Source: Tractidigestivibacter sp050946515
GTDB taxonomy: Bacteria; Actinomycetota; Coriobacteriia; Coriobacteriales; Atopobiaceae
Reading direction: 5' to 3'
Assembly: GCF_050946515.1 (NCBI RefSeq)
Contig: NZ_JBMNUX010000014.1
Location: 1 to 64,000, forward strand
DNA: 64,000 nt
The stretch's first letter is position 1; every line of letters starts with the position of its first letter. The notes under the pieces were generated by a model. The model was not told where the DNA came from, did no database searches, and saw only the letters and a program-made list of their open reading frames with translations. A program made the position numbers and the translations under genes. Shown piece after piece: positions 17,962 to 25,619 of this stretch.

Positions 17962-18188
17962 TATGCAATTTTAGGACTATAAGATTGAGTAAGATTCTGA
18001 AATCAAATCGACTGTCTATAACAATATTCTTCAAATGTGTAAGCAAGTTCGGCTTCAATTGAGACAATGTGCTTTATCAGAACCATCTGACAGTTGATGC
18101 CTGGTACTCTCAAATAAAAATTATATGCATGATTAAAACGATGCGAAGAAACTTGTGTGATAGAACTGATGTTCTATCCCACAAGTTC

Positions 18189-18941
18189 TTATATACCAAG
18201 AGGGTGATTCTTTGCCATGCCAACCTTTCGTGGTAGTTTTATCTTGGGATACTTTTCTTTCATGAAAATAATGATTTCACGGTGACCAAAGCCAGAAGGT
18301 AGTTCATAAGTTTCACGTGAAACAAGCTTTAATCCACATATATCAGCAGCTACAAGAGAAGATGAGATTTCCTCATCAGAGGGATTCCCCTTGCTTACAA
18401 GAAGAAAGCCATTCGTATTAAGCAAGGGTGAAGCATACTCAACGAGTACATTCGTTGGAGCTACAGCACGAGCAACAACAAATTGATACCTCTGTTTAGA
18501 AATATTTGGGAGCTCTTCAGCACGACAATGAAAACAATCAATCTTTTTAGATAGACCAAGCTGTAGTGAGAAGTCTTCAACAGCTTTAACTTTTTTGCCA
18601 ACAGAATCCAAGAGCCCAGAGTGACATCCAGTTGCAATTGTTAGAGGTATTCCAGGAAAGCCGGCTCCAGTGCCAATATCTAAAAGATTGTCTTCAGGAG
18701 AAATATCTATATTCGGAGGAGCGAGAAATAGAAGAGAATCGAGTATATGTAATACAAGGGCATCATCAGGATCGAGAATCCGCGTAAGGTTCATGACCTT
18801 GTTCTTTTCAATAACAAGAGCAAGATGCTTCACCATCAAACGAAGTTCGTCATCAGAAAGGGACAGGCAGGAAAGAGGAGGATACGTAGTAATCAAGTCT
18901 TTGAGCTTAGAAGTAAGACTAGAAATCTCACTTTTTTCCAT
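18189..18941 (-). CDS. rsmG: 16S rRNA (guanine-N7) methyltransferase RsmG
   Basis: Methylates G527 of 16S rRNA using SAM. The 250 residues fit the family. The SAM loop is LLDIGTGAGFPGIPL at about 80-95, preceded by the N-terminal NLTRILDPDDALVLHILDSL block. The frame is open 16 codons further up, but ATG 18941 has a perfect GGAGG five bases upstream. A parS copy lies inside the gene. A terminator separates it from khpB upstream, so it has its own promoter or reads from the short gap. Codon use is AT-rich. Confidence 0.95.
   Translation of the reverse strand: MEKSEISSLTSKLKDLITTYPPLSCLSLSDDELRLMVKHLALVIEKNKVMNLTRILDPDDALVLHILDSLLFLAPPNIDISPEDNLLDIGTGAGFPGIPLTIATGCHSGLLDSVGKKVKAVEDFSLQLGLSKKIDCFHCRAEELPNISKQRYQFVVARAVAPTNVLVEYASPLLNTNGFLLVSKGNPSDEEISSSLVAADICGLKLVSRETYELPSGFGHREIIIFMKEKYPKIKLPRKVGMAKNHPLGI
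18309..18324. promoter_or_regulatory. parS site 4, inside rsmG
   Basis: AGTTTCACGTGAAACA matches parS at 15 of 16 bases and lies within the rsmG coding sequence, as in many Gram-positive genomes. Confidence 0.92.
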
Positions 18942-18987
18942 AAAAGCCTCCTGCCAAAAACACACGCGACAAAAGAAATTGTCATAC

Positions 18988-19016
18988 AAAAGGGGAGGGC
19001 ACTCAACACCCTCCCC
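18988..19016 (-). terminator. Intrinsic terminator after khpB
   Basis: The minus strand reads GGGGAGGG, a nine-base loop, CCCTCCCC and TTTT. It ends the khpB transcript before rsmG. Confidence 0.8.
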
Positions 19017-19045
19017 AACAGCAACACTATGATGTGAAGAACAAT

Positions 19046-19648
19046 CTATTCTTCAGGGTCTTTCACAACAGTAATTACAACACGCCTCATGGGCTCTTCA
19101 CCCTCAGAGTGAGTCATGACCTCGGGATCATTTCGAAGTGTTAAGTGGATGATTCTACGGTCATAGGCATTCATCGGTGCAAGGGCAACAGAAGATCCTT
19201 GGCGCTTCGCACGAGAAGCTGCAGACAGGGCCATTTGTTGCAGTTTTCTCTTGCTGCGACTCTTATAGCTTTCGATATCAACGACAATAGGGTAATAGAA
19301 GCGAAGGCGGCTGCTCATAAGAGATGACAAGACAACCTGAAGAGCATCTAGCGTGCGACCATGCCGTCCAATAAGAACAGCAAGATTGCCACCGGTAACA
19401 TCAAGAATAAGCTCTCCATCGTCGCCGTCATACTCGTCAATTGCAGAATGGTTCTCACCAAAAAGAGACAAAATTCCTCTTAAGTAGTCAACAGCGACAT
19501 CCGCAATTTTGTCTTTCTCATCATCCGTCAGAGTACCATTAGCCTCATAGTGCTCACGGATGGTTGAAAACTCATCTGCGCCAGATTGAGCCAGCGCATC
19601 GTCGGATGCAAGGACGTCTCCCTGCTCGCCGAGGTTTTCTTCCTCCAT
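19046..19648 (-). CDS. khpB: RNA-binding protein KhpB (Jag/EloR)
   Basis: A 200-residue single-stranded-RNA-binding protein. The KH domain is at about 75-130 (LAVLIGRHGRTLDALQ holds the GxxG loop) and the R3H domain at about 135-195 (SYKSRSKRKL, MNAYDRRIIH). The first 60 residues are acidic, and I do not see the usual Jag-N domain. In other Gram-positives KhpB acts with KhpA in control of cell elongation and division. GAGGGG sits five bases before the second ATG of a double start (19648); ATG 19651 is possible. It is downstream of yidC, the classic order. Confidence 0.92.
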   Translation of the reverse strand: MEEENLGEQGDVLASDDALAQSGADEFSTIREHYEANGTLTDDEKDKIADVAVDYLRGILSLFGENHSAIDEYDGDDGELILDVTGGNLAVLIGRHGRTLDALQVVLSSLMSSRLRFYYPIVVDIESYKSRSKRKLQQMALSAASRAKRQGSSVALAPMNAYDRRIIHLTLRNDPEVMTHSEGEEPMRRVVITVVKDPEE

Positions 19649-19730
19649 CATTACCCCTCACTACAATCCAATTAATATAAAATATTAAACTATTACATAC
19701 CTTGCTTTAATACAAATTCAAGCCGTCGCG

Positions 19731-19749
19731 AAGACGGCTCGATAATAAT
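19731..19749 (-). terminator. Weak hairpin between yidC and khpB
   Basis: AGCCGTC pairs with GACGGCT over a five-base loop; the minus strand continues TGAATTTG. It may attenuate read-through from yidC into khpB. Confidence 0.4.
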
Positions 19750-19763
19750 AGAAATCAAGTGGG

Positions 19764-20525
19764 CTAGCTCTTCTTATGTGGACGAGGTTTCTTCGCTTTG
19801 CGAACGACATCTACCTGCACAGGCTTATGCGTCGCCTCGTACTCGGCCTTCTTCTTGGCTTCCTCAATCACATGCTTGGTCACAAGCTGCTGCTGCAGTA
19901 TGCCCCAAATCGCCGACGCATTATAGTAAAGGACTGCCGCAGAAGGAATATTCCACGAGAACCAAACCATCATCACGGCCATGACAATGCCCATAATGAG
20001 TTGTTGCTGCTTCTGTTCAGAAGTCGTGCTGTTCTTGAGGTTGAGAGCCATCTGCAAAAACGTTAGCAACCCAAAAAGAAGCGCTGCAATCACATAGGGT
20101 GCGCCAGCAGCCCAACCGCCCTCAAGTCCACCAGCAGCAGACTGAGAAAGCGACGGAATAATATTAAAGAACGAAGCGTCTTCAGGTACGTGGTAACGGG
20201 CAACCGTGAAGAGGGCAAAGAAGATTGGCATCTGAATCAGGACTGGCAAGCAGCCCATGACAGGATTCACTTTAAGATCTGCGTATATCTTTCGGAGCTC
20301 TTCAGCTTGCTTTTCAGGATTATCAGCGTAGCGCTCCTGTAGCTCCTGAATCTTTGGCTGCGCCACCTGCATGCGCGCCGACGACTCGACCTGCTTGTTC
20401 ATCAGCGGCATAATGATGATTCGGATAATCACGGTCAAGATAATGACCGCGAGACCCCAGTCCCCGCAGAAGCTCTCGATACCAGCAAGGATGCTGGCCA
20501 TAAAATTAATCAACCAATCCCACAT
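19764..20525 (-). CDS. yidC: Membrane protein insertase YidC/Oxa1
   Basis: A 253-residue Gram-positive-type YidC that inserts membrane proteins, alone or with SecYEG. It starts MWDWLINFMASILAGIE and has five membrane segments. The conserved Arg lies in the first main helix (IIRIIIMPL), a cytoplasmic hairpin rich in Gln and Glu follows, and VNPVMGCLPVLIQMPIFFALF is a family signature. The basic tail ends KKPRPHKKS. ATG 20525 has GGAGG four bases upstream; the frame stays open above it without support. It is in one operon with rpmH, rnpA and yidD. Confidence 0.96.
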   Translation of the reverse strand: MWDWLINFMASILAGIESFCGDWGLAVIILTVIIRIIIMPLMNKQVESSARMQVAQPKIQELQERYADNPEKQAEELRKIYADLKVNPVMGCLPVLIQMPIFFALFTVARYHVPEDASFFNIIPSLSQSAAGGLEGGWAAGAPYVIAALLFGLLTFLQMALNLKNSTTSEQKQQQLIMGIVMAVMMVWFSWNIPSAAVLYYNASAIWGILQQQLVTKHVIEEAKKKAEYEATHKPVQVDVVRKAKKPRPHKKS

Positions 20526-20545
20526 GGTTCCTCCGTGAGTTCCCC

Positions 20546-20779
20546 CTAGGGAACGGGATCGTATCCACCGGCATGAAAGGGATGACAACGCAGGATTCGC
20601 TTAAAAGCAAGCCAGCCACCCTTAGCAAGACCGTACTTAGCAATAGCCTGGCGTGCGTACTCAGAACAGGTTGGAGTGTATATGCAATGGGGTCCAAGAA
20701 GTGGCGAAATATAGCTCTGGTAGAAACGAATCGCTTTGTTGGCAGCCCTGGCAGGCAGAGACTTGCCCTTCTCGCTCAT
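20546..20779 (-). CDS. yidD: Membrane protein insertion efficiency factor YidD
   Basis: A 77-residue YidD with the signature CIYTPTCSEYARQAI and the RCHPFHAGGYDPVP end. It supports YidC-dependent insertion at the inner face of the membrane. It begins three bases after the rnpA stop and is followed 20 bases later by yidC. Confidence 0.96.
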   Translation of the reverse strand: MSEKGKSLPARAANKAIRFYQSYISPLLGPHCIYTPTCSEYARQAIAKYGLAKGGWLAFKRILRCHPFHAGGYDPVP

Positions 20780-20782
20780 ATA

Positions 20783-21103
20783 CTACACACCGGCTCTCCT
20801 GAGCAATCCTCTAAGAGACACGGCTACTTGCTCGGGAGAGCTGTCATGAGTCCTGTCAGTTGATAAGAGAATTACGTCAAAGCTGCCTAGAGGAAGCCCA
20901 CACGAACGCGCCGCCTCGCGGAGTACGCGCTTGCATCGGTTCCTATAGACAGCATTCCCAAGCCTCTTTGGTGCGACAAAGGCGACTCTTCCATGGTCGC
21001 CTTCATCCGTCCTTGCTACGCGAATACGCAGAAGGTCGCTTGAGTAGCGCCTTCCACGCGAGAAGACCTTCTCAAACTCTGAATTAGATTTGATGGTCTC
21101 CAT
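20783..21103 (-). CDS. rnpA: Ribonuclease P protein component
   Basis: A 106-residue basic protein that assists the RNase P RNA in 5' processing of tRNA. Seen are the N-terminal F-x-x-V-F-x-x-G-R region and the RNR-type motif NRCKRVLREAAR. It lies 12 bases after rpmH in the conserved rpmH-rnpA-yidD-yidC operon. Confidence 0.95.
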   Translation of the reverse strand: METIKSNSEFEKVFSRGRRYSSDLLRIRVARTDEGDHGRVAFVAPKRLGNAVYRNRCKRVLREAARSCGLPLGSFDVILLSTDRTHDSSPEQVAVSLRGLLRRAGV

Positions 21104-21115
21104 GAGACGTGCCGA

Positions 21116-21250
21116 TTAGACAGTCAGGCTCTTACGACCCTTGGCGCGACGACGAGACAAGACCTTACGGCCGCCCTTGGTCGCCATACGGGCACGAAAG
21201 CCGTGAGTAGTGGCGCGCTTGCGCTTGTTGGGCTGATACGTACGCTTCAT
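21116..21250 (-). CDS. rpmH: 50S ribosomal protein L34
   Basis: A short gene of 44 residues translated directly from the reverse strand: it starts MKRTYQPNKRKRATTHGF and ends KGRKSLTV. GGAGG lies eight bases before the ATG. It is the first gene of the rpmH-rnpA-yidD-yidC operon and has a strong promoter. Confidence 0.98.
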   Translation of the reverse strand: MKRTYQPNKRKRATTHGFRARMATKGGRKVLSRRRAKGRKSLTV

Positions 21251-21301
21251 TGTTAATTCCTCCCCAGACGGGTGTAATCGTTATGAGACGTGAGCTTTCG
21301 A

Positions 21302-21331
21302 ATTGTACGTGTCAAGCCTTGTTCATGTCAA
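21302..21331 (-). promoter_or_regulatory. rpmH promoter
   Basis: On the minus strand TTGACA, an 18-base spacer and TACAAT match sigma-70-type hexamers, about 50 bases before the L34 start codon. Confidence 0.8.
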
Positions 21332-21486
21332 TTGTCTATTTTTCATGCACGAATTTGCCAAAACATCGCCGTCTTGCGCTGAAAGGGGGCGAAAGGTTTC
21401 GTGCAAAGCGAAATCATTGTTCCAGAAGATAGATACAATGCTTTCTGTTGCTATACTTTTTAATCCGTTATCCTGAGATACAGCAG

Positions 21487-21517
21487 TTATCAACAAGTTT
21501 TTCACGACAGTTGAAAA
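21487..21517. promoter_or_regulatory. DnaA-box-like cluster before the GHKL gene
   Basis: TTATCAACA at 21487-21495 (plus; one mismatch to TTATCCACA) and TTTTCAACT at 21509-21517 (minus), with TTTTTCACG between them. The same TTTTCAAC words occur beside dnaA and dnaN. Confidence 0.55.
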
Positions 21518-21605
21518 GTTTCGTTCAATAGAAAACGGTCTGAAAGTTTTCGACGGTCTTTCAACCACAGGTAACCCAAAGACCAACGTTTCGAGAGGTA
21601 GAGGC

Positions 21606-22610
21606 ATGGTTCACTCGTTCTATCCGTTTGTTGAAAACGGTGGAGAAGTGCCCAATGAGGAAGACAAGCCCCAGGGCGAACTAGGAACAGAAGTGCGCTA
21701 CCCCGCTCGAATTGCGGTTTACGACGATGCGGCAGCGGCCCCACGTGTGGTCGTCGTCGAGCCAAACGACATTCGCAGCTATCTCGAAGAGATCACAGCA
21801 ACCGTAAACAAGCTCGCGCACGAGCAAGGCGGGCAGATCCCATTCACGGTTATTAGGGAGATTGTTGAGAATTTTATACACGCGTACTTCATTGCCCCAA
21901 CCATCACGATTCTGGACAATGGCAATACGCTGCGCTTTTCTGACCAAGGACCAGGCATTAAGTCAAAAGAGCTCGCTCTAGAATATGGAACGACCTCAGC
22001 AACGGAAGAGATGAAGCACTACATCCGTGGCGTAGGCTCGGGGCTTCCTTACGTGCAGCAGTACATGACCGACAAGGGCGGCAGCCTCACCATTGAGGAC
22101 AACATCTCCGGAGGGACCGTCGTAACGATCTCAACCCGCCCCGGCAAGGACGCCATGGACATCACGCATGCGCAAGGCGGCGCAGGCGCCTCTCAGCAGC
22201 CGATGCAGCAGCAATTCCAACAAGCTATGCAGCCACAGCAGCCCCAGTTCCAGCAACCGATGCAGCCACAGGTCAGCCAAGGCTATTCGCAGACCTCCTA
22301 TCAGCAGGTATATGCAGGAATGATGCCGCAGCAATCAATGCCGCAGATGCCACCCAGCCAGCAATACGTGCCTGCGACCCCGACTCAGGCGCCGGTCGCG
22401 CAGGGCGCGATTGCGCTCTCAGAGCGCGGCGCTCAGATTCTGAAATATCTCTCAGAGCACGAGATGGTTGGACCGTCTGACCTCGTGAGAGCCTACGGCC
22501 TCTCGGCGCCAACGTGGTCGCGCGAGCTTGTAACGCTTCTCCAGGCGGGTATCGTTAAAAAGGTAGGGCAGAAGTACCATCTCACGAAAGCGGGAGAGAT
22601 GCTGATTTAG
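21606..22610 (+). CDS. GHKL ATPase with Gln-rich linker and winged helix, origin-linked, function unknown
   Basis: A 334-residue protein. A GHKL-type ATP-binding fold occupies about 50-175. Its N-box is IREIVENFIHAYF (E85, E88, N89), the G1 box is SDQGPGI (D113, G115, G117) and the G2 box is GVGSGLPYV (142-150). Residues 196-265 are almost only Gln, Pro, Met and Ala. Residues 269-334 look like a winged helix (LVRAYGLSAPTWSRELVTLL, then a wing). There is no histidine-kinase dimer domain and no membrane segment. GAGG precedes the ATG. It lies between divergent rpmH and dnaA, 117 bases before dnaA, flanked by DnaA-box-like words. An ATP-switch regulator of dnaA or the origin is a guess from position; anti-sigma-like function is another option. 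Confidence 0.8.
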   Translation: MVHSFYPFVENGGEVPNEEDKPQGELGTEVRYPARIAVYDDAAAAPRVVVVEPNDIRSYLEEITATVNKLAHEQGGQIPFTVIREIVENFIHAYFIAPTITILDNGNTLRFSDQGPGIKSKELALEYGTTSATEEMKHYIRGVGSGLPYVQQYMTDKGGSLTIEDNISGGTVVTISTRPGKDAMDITHAQGGAGASQQPMQQQFQQAMQPQQPQFQQPMQPQVSQGYSQTSYQQVYAGMMPQQSMPQMPPSQQYVPATPTQAPVAQGAIALSERGAQILKYLSEHEMVGPSDLVRAYGLSAPTWSRELVTLLQAGIVKKVGQKYHLTKAGEMLI

Positions 22611-22634
22611 TCCGCTATTGCCGAGGAGTTGAAG

Positions 22635-22688
22635 TTTTCAACATTCGAGGCAAATGAGCTTCTGAGTTTTCAACAATCCACCTATAAT
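22635..22688 (+). promoter_or_regulatory. dnaA promoter with two DnaA-box-like words
   Basis: TTTTCAACA occurs twice (22635-22643 and 22667-22675), and TATAAT at 22683-22688 is a perfect -10. The second word sits where the -35/-10 spacer should be and no good -35 is seen, which suggests that DnaA binding controls its own promoter. Confidence 0.6.
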
Positions 22689-22727
22689 GGGCATTCCCAT
22701 TGTCTTTCGAGAGGAATGCCCTAGGAG

Positions 22728-24275
22728 ATGGAACCAGAGTTCGAATCAGATGCGGATGCCGTCTGGCAGGATACCCTTGATCTTGTGAGCGAGAAGAATC
22801 TCCCAGGGTCCATACTTGCAATGCTTGGGAGCTGCCATCCTGTCTCACTTGAGAATGGCGTCCTCCGTGTTGAGACACACAGTCGCATTGTCACGTCACG
22901 CCTGTCCAAGAACAGTTCAGTCATTGACGAGTGCCTGACGCAGGCGGCCTTTGAGCCAACCAAGATTGACGTGCACTTCGTGCCTGACCCGGCAAGAAAG
23001 CCCATAGCCACTGCCTCGACGGTAACTGCCGAGGAGGCGCGCGAATGGATTGAGCCGGCTCAGCGCGCAACAGCGACCCCTTCTCCAAGGGCCATCTCCT
23101 CAGAAGATGACTGGCAGCGCGCTGCGGCAGAGCGCGAGGAAGACGCACAAAGCCGCAGGAAGGCAAATCCATTAGTAGATGACATCTCAGAGAACGATTC
23201 TCGCCTAACGTTTGACCGCTTTGTCGTAGGCGAAGAAAACACCTTTGCCTATCAAGCGGCTTTGCAGGTGGCAAATGGAGAGAACCACAACTACAATCCA
23301 CTCTTTATTTATGGGAAGAGCGGGTTGGGCAAGACACACCTCCTACGTGCCATCCAAAACTACATAGCGACAAACGACCCGTCACGCGTGTGCGTATACA
23401 AGGACGGATCAGCGTTCATCACAGACTACACAACAGCCATGAGCCATCGCGAGAAGTCAGCCCCCGAGATTCTCCGCGAAAACTACTACGACATCGACGT
23501 TCTTATCATCGACGACATTCAGAAGCTCTCAGGCAAGACCGGCACCGTTGACTTCTTCTTTGACGCTTTCAACCATCTGACCTCAGCGGGAAAACAAATT
23601 GTGCTCGCGGCCGACCGATCGCCCTCGCAGCTTGGCATGGGCCCAGACGGCATGGACGAGCGCGTTACCAGCCGCCTTGACTCTGGATTTTCTACAAGCA
23701 TCCAGACGCCAAGCTATGAGCTTAAGCTGCGCCTTATCAACACGTTTCTCGAGCGGATGAAAAATGATGGCGAAAAGGAGCATGTGCCCAATTGCTCGGG
23801 AACCATCTCAAAAGACAATCAGGAGTACATGGCGAGCAAAGCAGGAGCCAATATTCGCGTAATCGAAGGCTTCTGCCTGCGCTGTCTCACCACCGAGAGC
23901 CTTCGCGAGGAATCAGGCAAAGAGCTGACGCACGAAGACATCAACCACTTTGTCAAGATCTCCTGGCCCAACGGAGAGCGTGACTATCAGATAGAGGACA
24001 TCCAACGCGCCGTCGAGCAGTACTTTGACATCTCTCACTCCGACCTCATTGGTCAGAAGCGCAACAAGGAGATCATGGAAGCGCGTCACATTGCCGCTTG
24101 GCTCTCCAAGGAGCTTTGTGATGTCACATACGCCGAGATTGGGGCACACTTTGGTGGACGAAACCACGCGACACTGCTCCATAGCGTTCGCGTGGTCGAG
24201 GAAAAAAGCAAGAAGGACAAGCTTTACTATGACCGTCTGATGCAAATAAAGGAGAGCATCACGGGCAGCGCGTAA
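22728..24275 (+). CDS. dnaA: Chromosomal replication initiator DnaA
   Basis: AAA+ initiator of 515 residues that binds DnaA boxes and opens the origin. Domain I is short and divergent (VWQDTLDLV); a charged linker covers about 90-155. Domain III has Walker A GKSGLGKT (196-203) and Walker B VLIIDDIQ (258-265). Domain IV ends with the recognition element HFGGRNHATLLHS (about 475-487). In the canonical motif GGRDHTTV the Asp and first Thr contact box bases; here they are Asn and Ala. Translation starts at ATG 22728 with AGGAG directly before it, a poor spacing, so translation may be weak. It is followed by the likely oriC. Confidence 0.97.
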   Translation: MEPEFESDADAVWQDTLDLVSEKNLPGSILAMLGSCHPVSLENGVLRVETHSRIVTSRLSKNSSVIDECLTQAAFEPTKIDVHFVPDPARKPIATASTVTAEEAREWIEPAQRATATPSPRAISSEDDWQRAAAEREEDAQSRRKANPLVDDISENDSRLTFDRFVVGEENTFAYQAALQVANGENHNYNPLFIYGKSGLGKTHLLRAIQNYIATNDPSRVCVYKDGSAFITDYTTAMSHREKSAPEILRENYYDIDVLIIDDIQKLSGKTGTVDFFFDAFNHLTSAGKQIVLAADRSPSQLGMGPDGMDERVTSRLDSGFSTSIQTPSYELKLRLINTFLERMKNDGEKEHVPNCSGTISKDNQEYMASKAGANIRVIEGFCLRCLTTESLREESGKELTHEDINHFVKISWPNGERDYQIEDIQRAVEQYFDISHSDLIGQKRNKEIMEARHIAAWLSKELCDVTYAEIGAHFGGRNHATLLHSVRVVEEKSKKDKLYYDRLMQIKESITGSA

Positions 24276-24520
24276 CAGACGGCTTGTCAACATACGTTGT
24301 GAAAAGGTCTGAAAGAGATGATGAAAAGTCAGCGCGGAATGTGGAAAGTTTTCTCAACATGTTTTCAACTGTTGGAACATAGGAAAAGCCAGTAGCCTCC
24401 CAAGTCGATAAACTATCCCTTCTACCTGCACAAACGCCTGTTATTAACTTATTCACCGACCTTATTATTACTATTGTTCTTGATATATATAAAAGAACTA
24501 CTAAAAGAGAAAGGGCAACC
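24276..24520. other. Probable oriC between dnaA and dnaN
   Basis: A 245-base intergenic region with DnaA-box-like words TTGTCAACA (24284-24292), TTGTGAAAA (24297-24305, reverse TTTTCACAA), TGTGGAAAG (24340-24348, reverse CTTTCCACA) and TTTTCAACT (24362-24370). An A/T-rich tract follows at about 24440-24510 that could be the unwinding element. The layout matches oriC of many Gram-positives. Boxes were called by eye against TTATCCACA and the locally repeated TTTTCAACA. Confidence 0.7.
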
Positions 24521-25618
24521 ATGAAGTTCACCGTCAGCCAGTCATCCCTCTTGAAGGCCCTTTCTGTTGTGTCAAAGGGTCTTGGCTCAAACTCGACGAT
24601 TCCCATCATGTCGGGCATCTATATAAAGGCAGATCAAGGAACTTTGGAGTTCCAGACCAATAACCTTGTGATTACGGTTCGTCACCGCATACCCGCAAAC
24701 GTCGAGGAGACCGGCGAGACCGTTGTCTCGGGCAAGGTACTGATGAACATCGTGAAGACTCTGCCTGACTCTGCCGTTGTCTTCGACGGAGGCCAGCGCA
24801 CGATTTCTATTTCGTGCGAGAAGTCCTCCTTCCGCCTGAACACGCTGAACCCTGCAGACTGGTCTGAGTTCCCCGAGTACTCTCTGGAGTCTGCGACCGA
24901 GTTGCCGTGCGAGCTTCTGTCCGAGATGGTAGACAAGGTCTATCGCCTGACCTCAAAAGAAAGCTCTCGTCCCGTGCTGCAAGGCATTCTGCTGACGGCA
25001 GGGGACAACACTATTCGCCTTGTTGCCTCTGACTCGTATCGTCTGGCCGTCTGCGACGCATCTGCCGAGACTGGCGACGGTGACTTCAGCGCTATCGTTC
25101 CCGGCAACGTCTTCCATGAAGTGCTCGGTATGACCGATGGTGCCGAGAAGATTTCGATCGGCATCACTGATAGCCAGGTGGTCTTCTCGTTCGGCAATAC
25201 GACACTCGTGTCAAGCAAGATTGGCGGCACGTTCCCCAACTATCGCCAGCTGCTTCCTACGAGCTGCTCTACGTCGGTAAAAATAAATATTGCTGAGTTC
25301 TCCGCGGCGCTGCGCCGCGTGACCTCCATTGCCACCACCAATGCTGCGGTTAGGCTCGATATTGATGCCGACGGAAAAGTTATGCGCCTTTCAACCAGCT
25401 CTCCTGACCAAGGCGAGGCCACCGAGGTGCTCCCTGTTGAAGTTGAGGGCGAGTCTTGCTCCATCGGCCACAACTACCACTATGTCTTCGATTGCATGAA
25501 CGCAGTCTCCGACAAGAAAGAGATCACGCTTGAGCTGCAAACCAGCATGAAGCCTGGCGTCTTCAAGACAAATGGCAAGATTAACTACCTTTACATCCTG
25601 ATGCCGGTGCGCCTGTAG
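24521..25618 (+). CDS. dnaN: DNA polymerase III beta subunit (sliding clamp)
   Basis: A 365-residue ring-forming clamp that tethers polymerase III. It begins MKFTVSQSSLLKALSVVSK and ends in the canonical YLYILMPVRL. Three repeated clamp folds of about 120 residues are recognisable, with the RPVLQGILL block in the middle. AAAGGG precedes the ATG. recF follows one base after its stop. Confidence 0.97.
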   Translation: MKFTVSQSSLLKALSVVSKGLGSNSTIPIMSGIYIKADQGTLEFQTNNLVITVRHRIPANVEETGETVVSGKVLMNIVKTLPDSAVVFDGGQRTISISCEKSSFRLNTLNPADWSEFPEYSLESATELPCELLSEMVDKVYRLTSKESSRPVLQGILLTAGDNTIRLVASDSYRLAVCDASAETGDGDFSAIVPGNVFHEVLGMTDGAEKISIGITDSQVVFSFGNTTLVSSKIGGTFPNYRQLLPTSCSTSVKINIAEFSAALRRVTSIATTNAAVRLDIDADGKVMRLSTSSPDQGEATEVLPVEVEGESCSIGHNYHYVFDCMNAVSDKKEITLELQTSMKPGVFKTNGKINYLYILMPVRL

Positions 25619-25619
25619 C

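Larger units (their letters stand above)
17561..18188. other. AT-rich gene-free region carrying parS sites
   Basis: A 628-base stretch between rsmG and parA with no convincing open frame and far higher AT content than the window as a whole. It contains three parS copies, of which two are perfect 16-mers and one has a single end mismatch. The parA promoter must lie here. I see no terminator with a clear T-run, no DnaA-box cluster and no known RNA. Confidence 0.75.
21251..21605. other. rpmH / GHKL-gene divergent region, possible origin part
   Basis: A 355-base gene-free stretch between divergent genes. It holds the rpmH promoter, a DnaA-box-like cluster at 21487-21517 and A/T-rich tracts. TATACT at about 21453 is a candidate -10 for the rightward gene but lacks a clear -35. 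Confidence 0.6.

Noticed and set aside
17561..18188. AT-rich region as oriC
   Set aside because: It has parS sites but no DnaA-box cluster; the dnaA-dnaN gap fits better.
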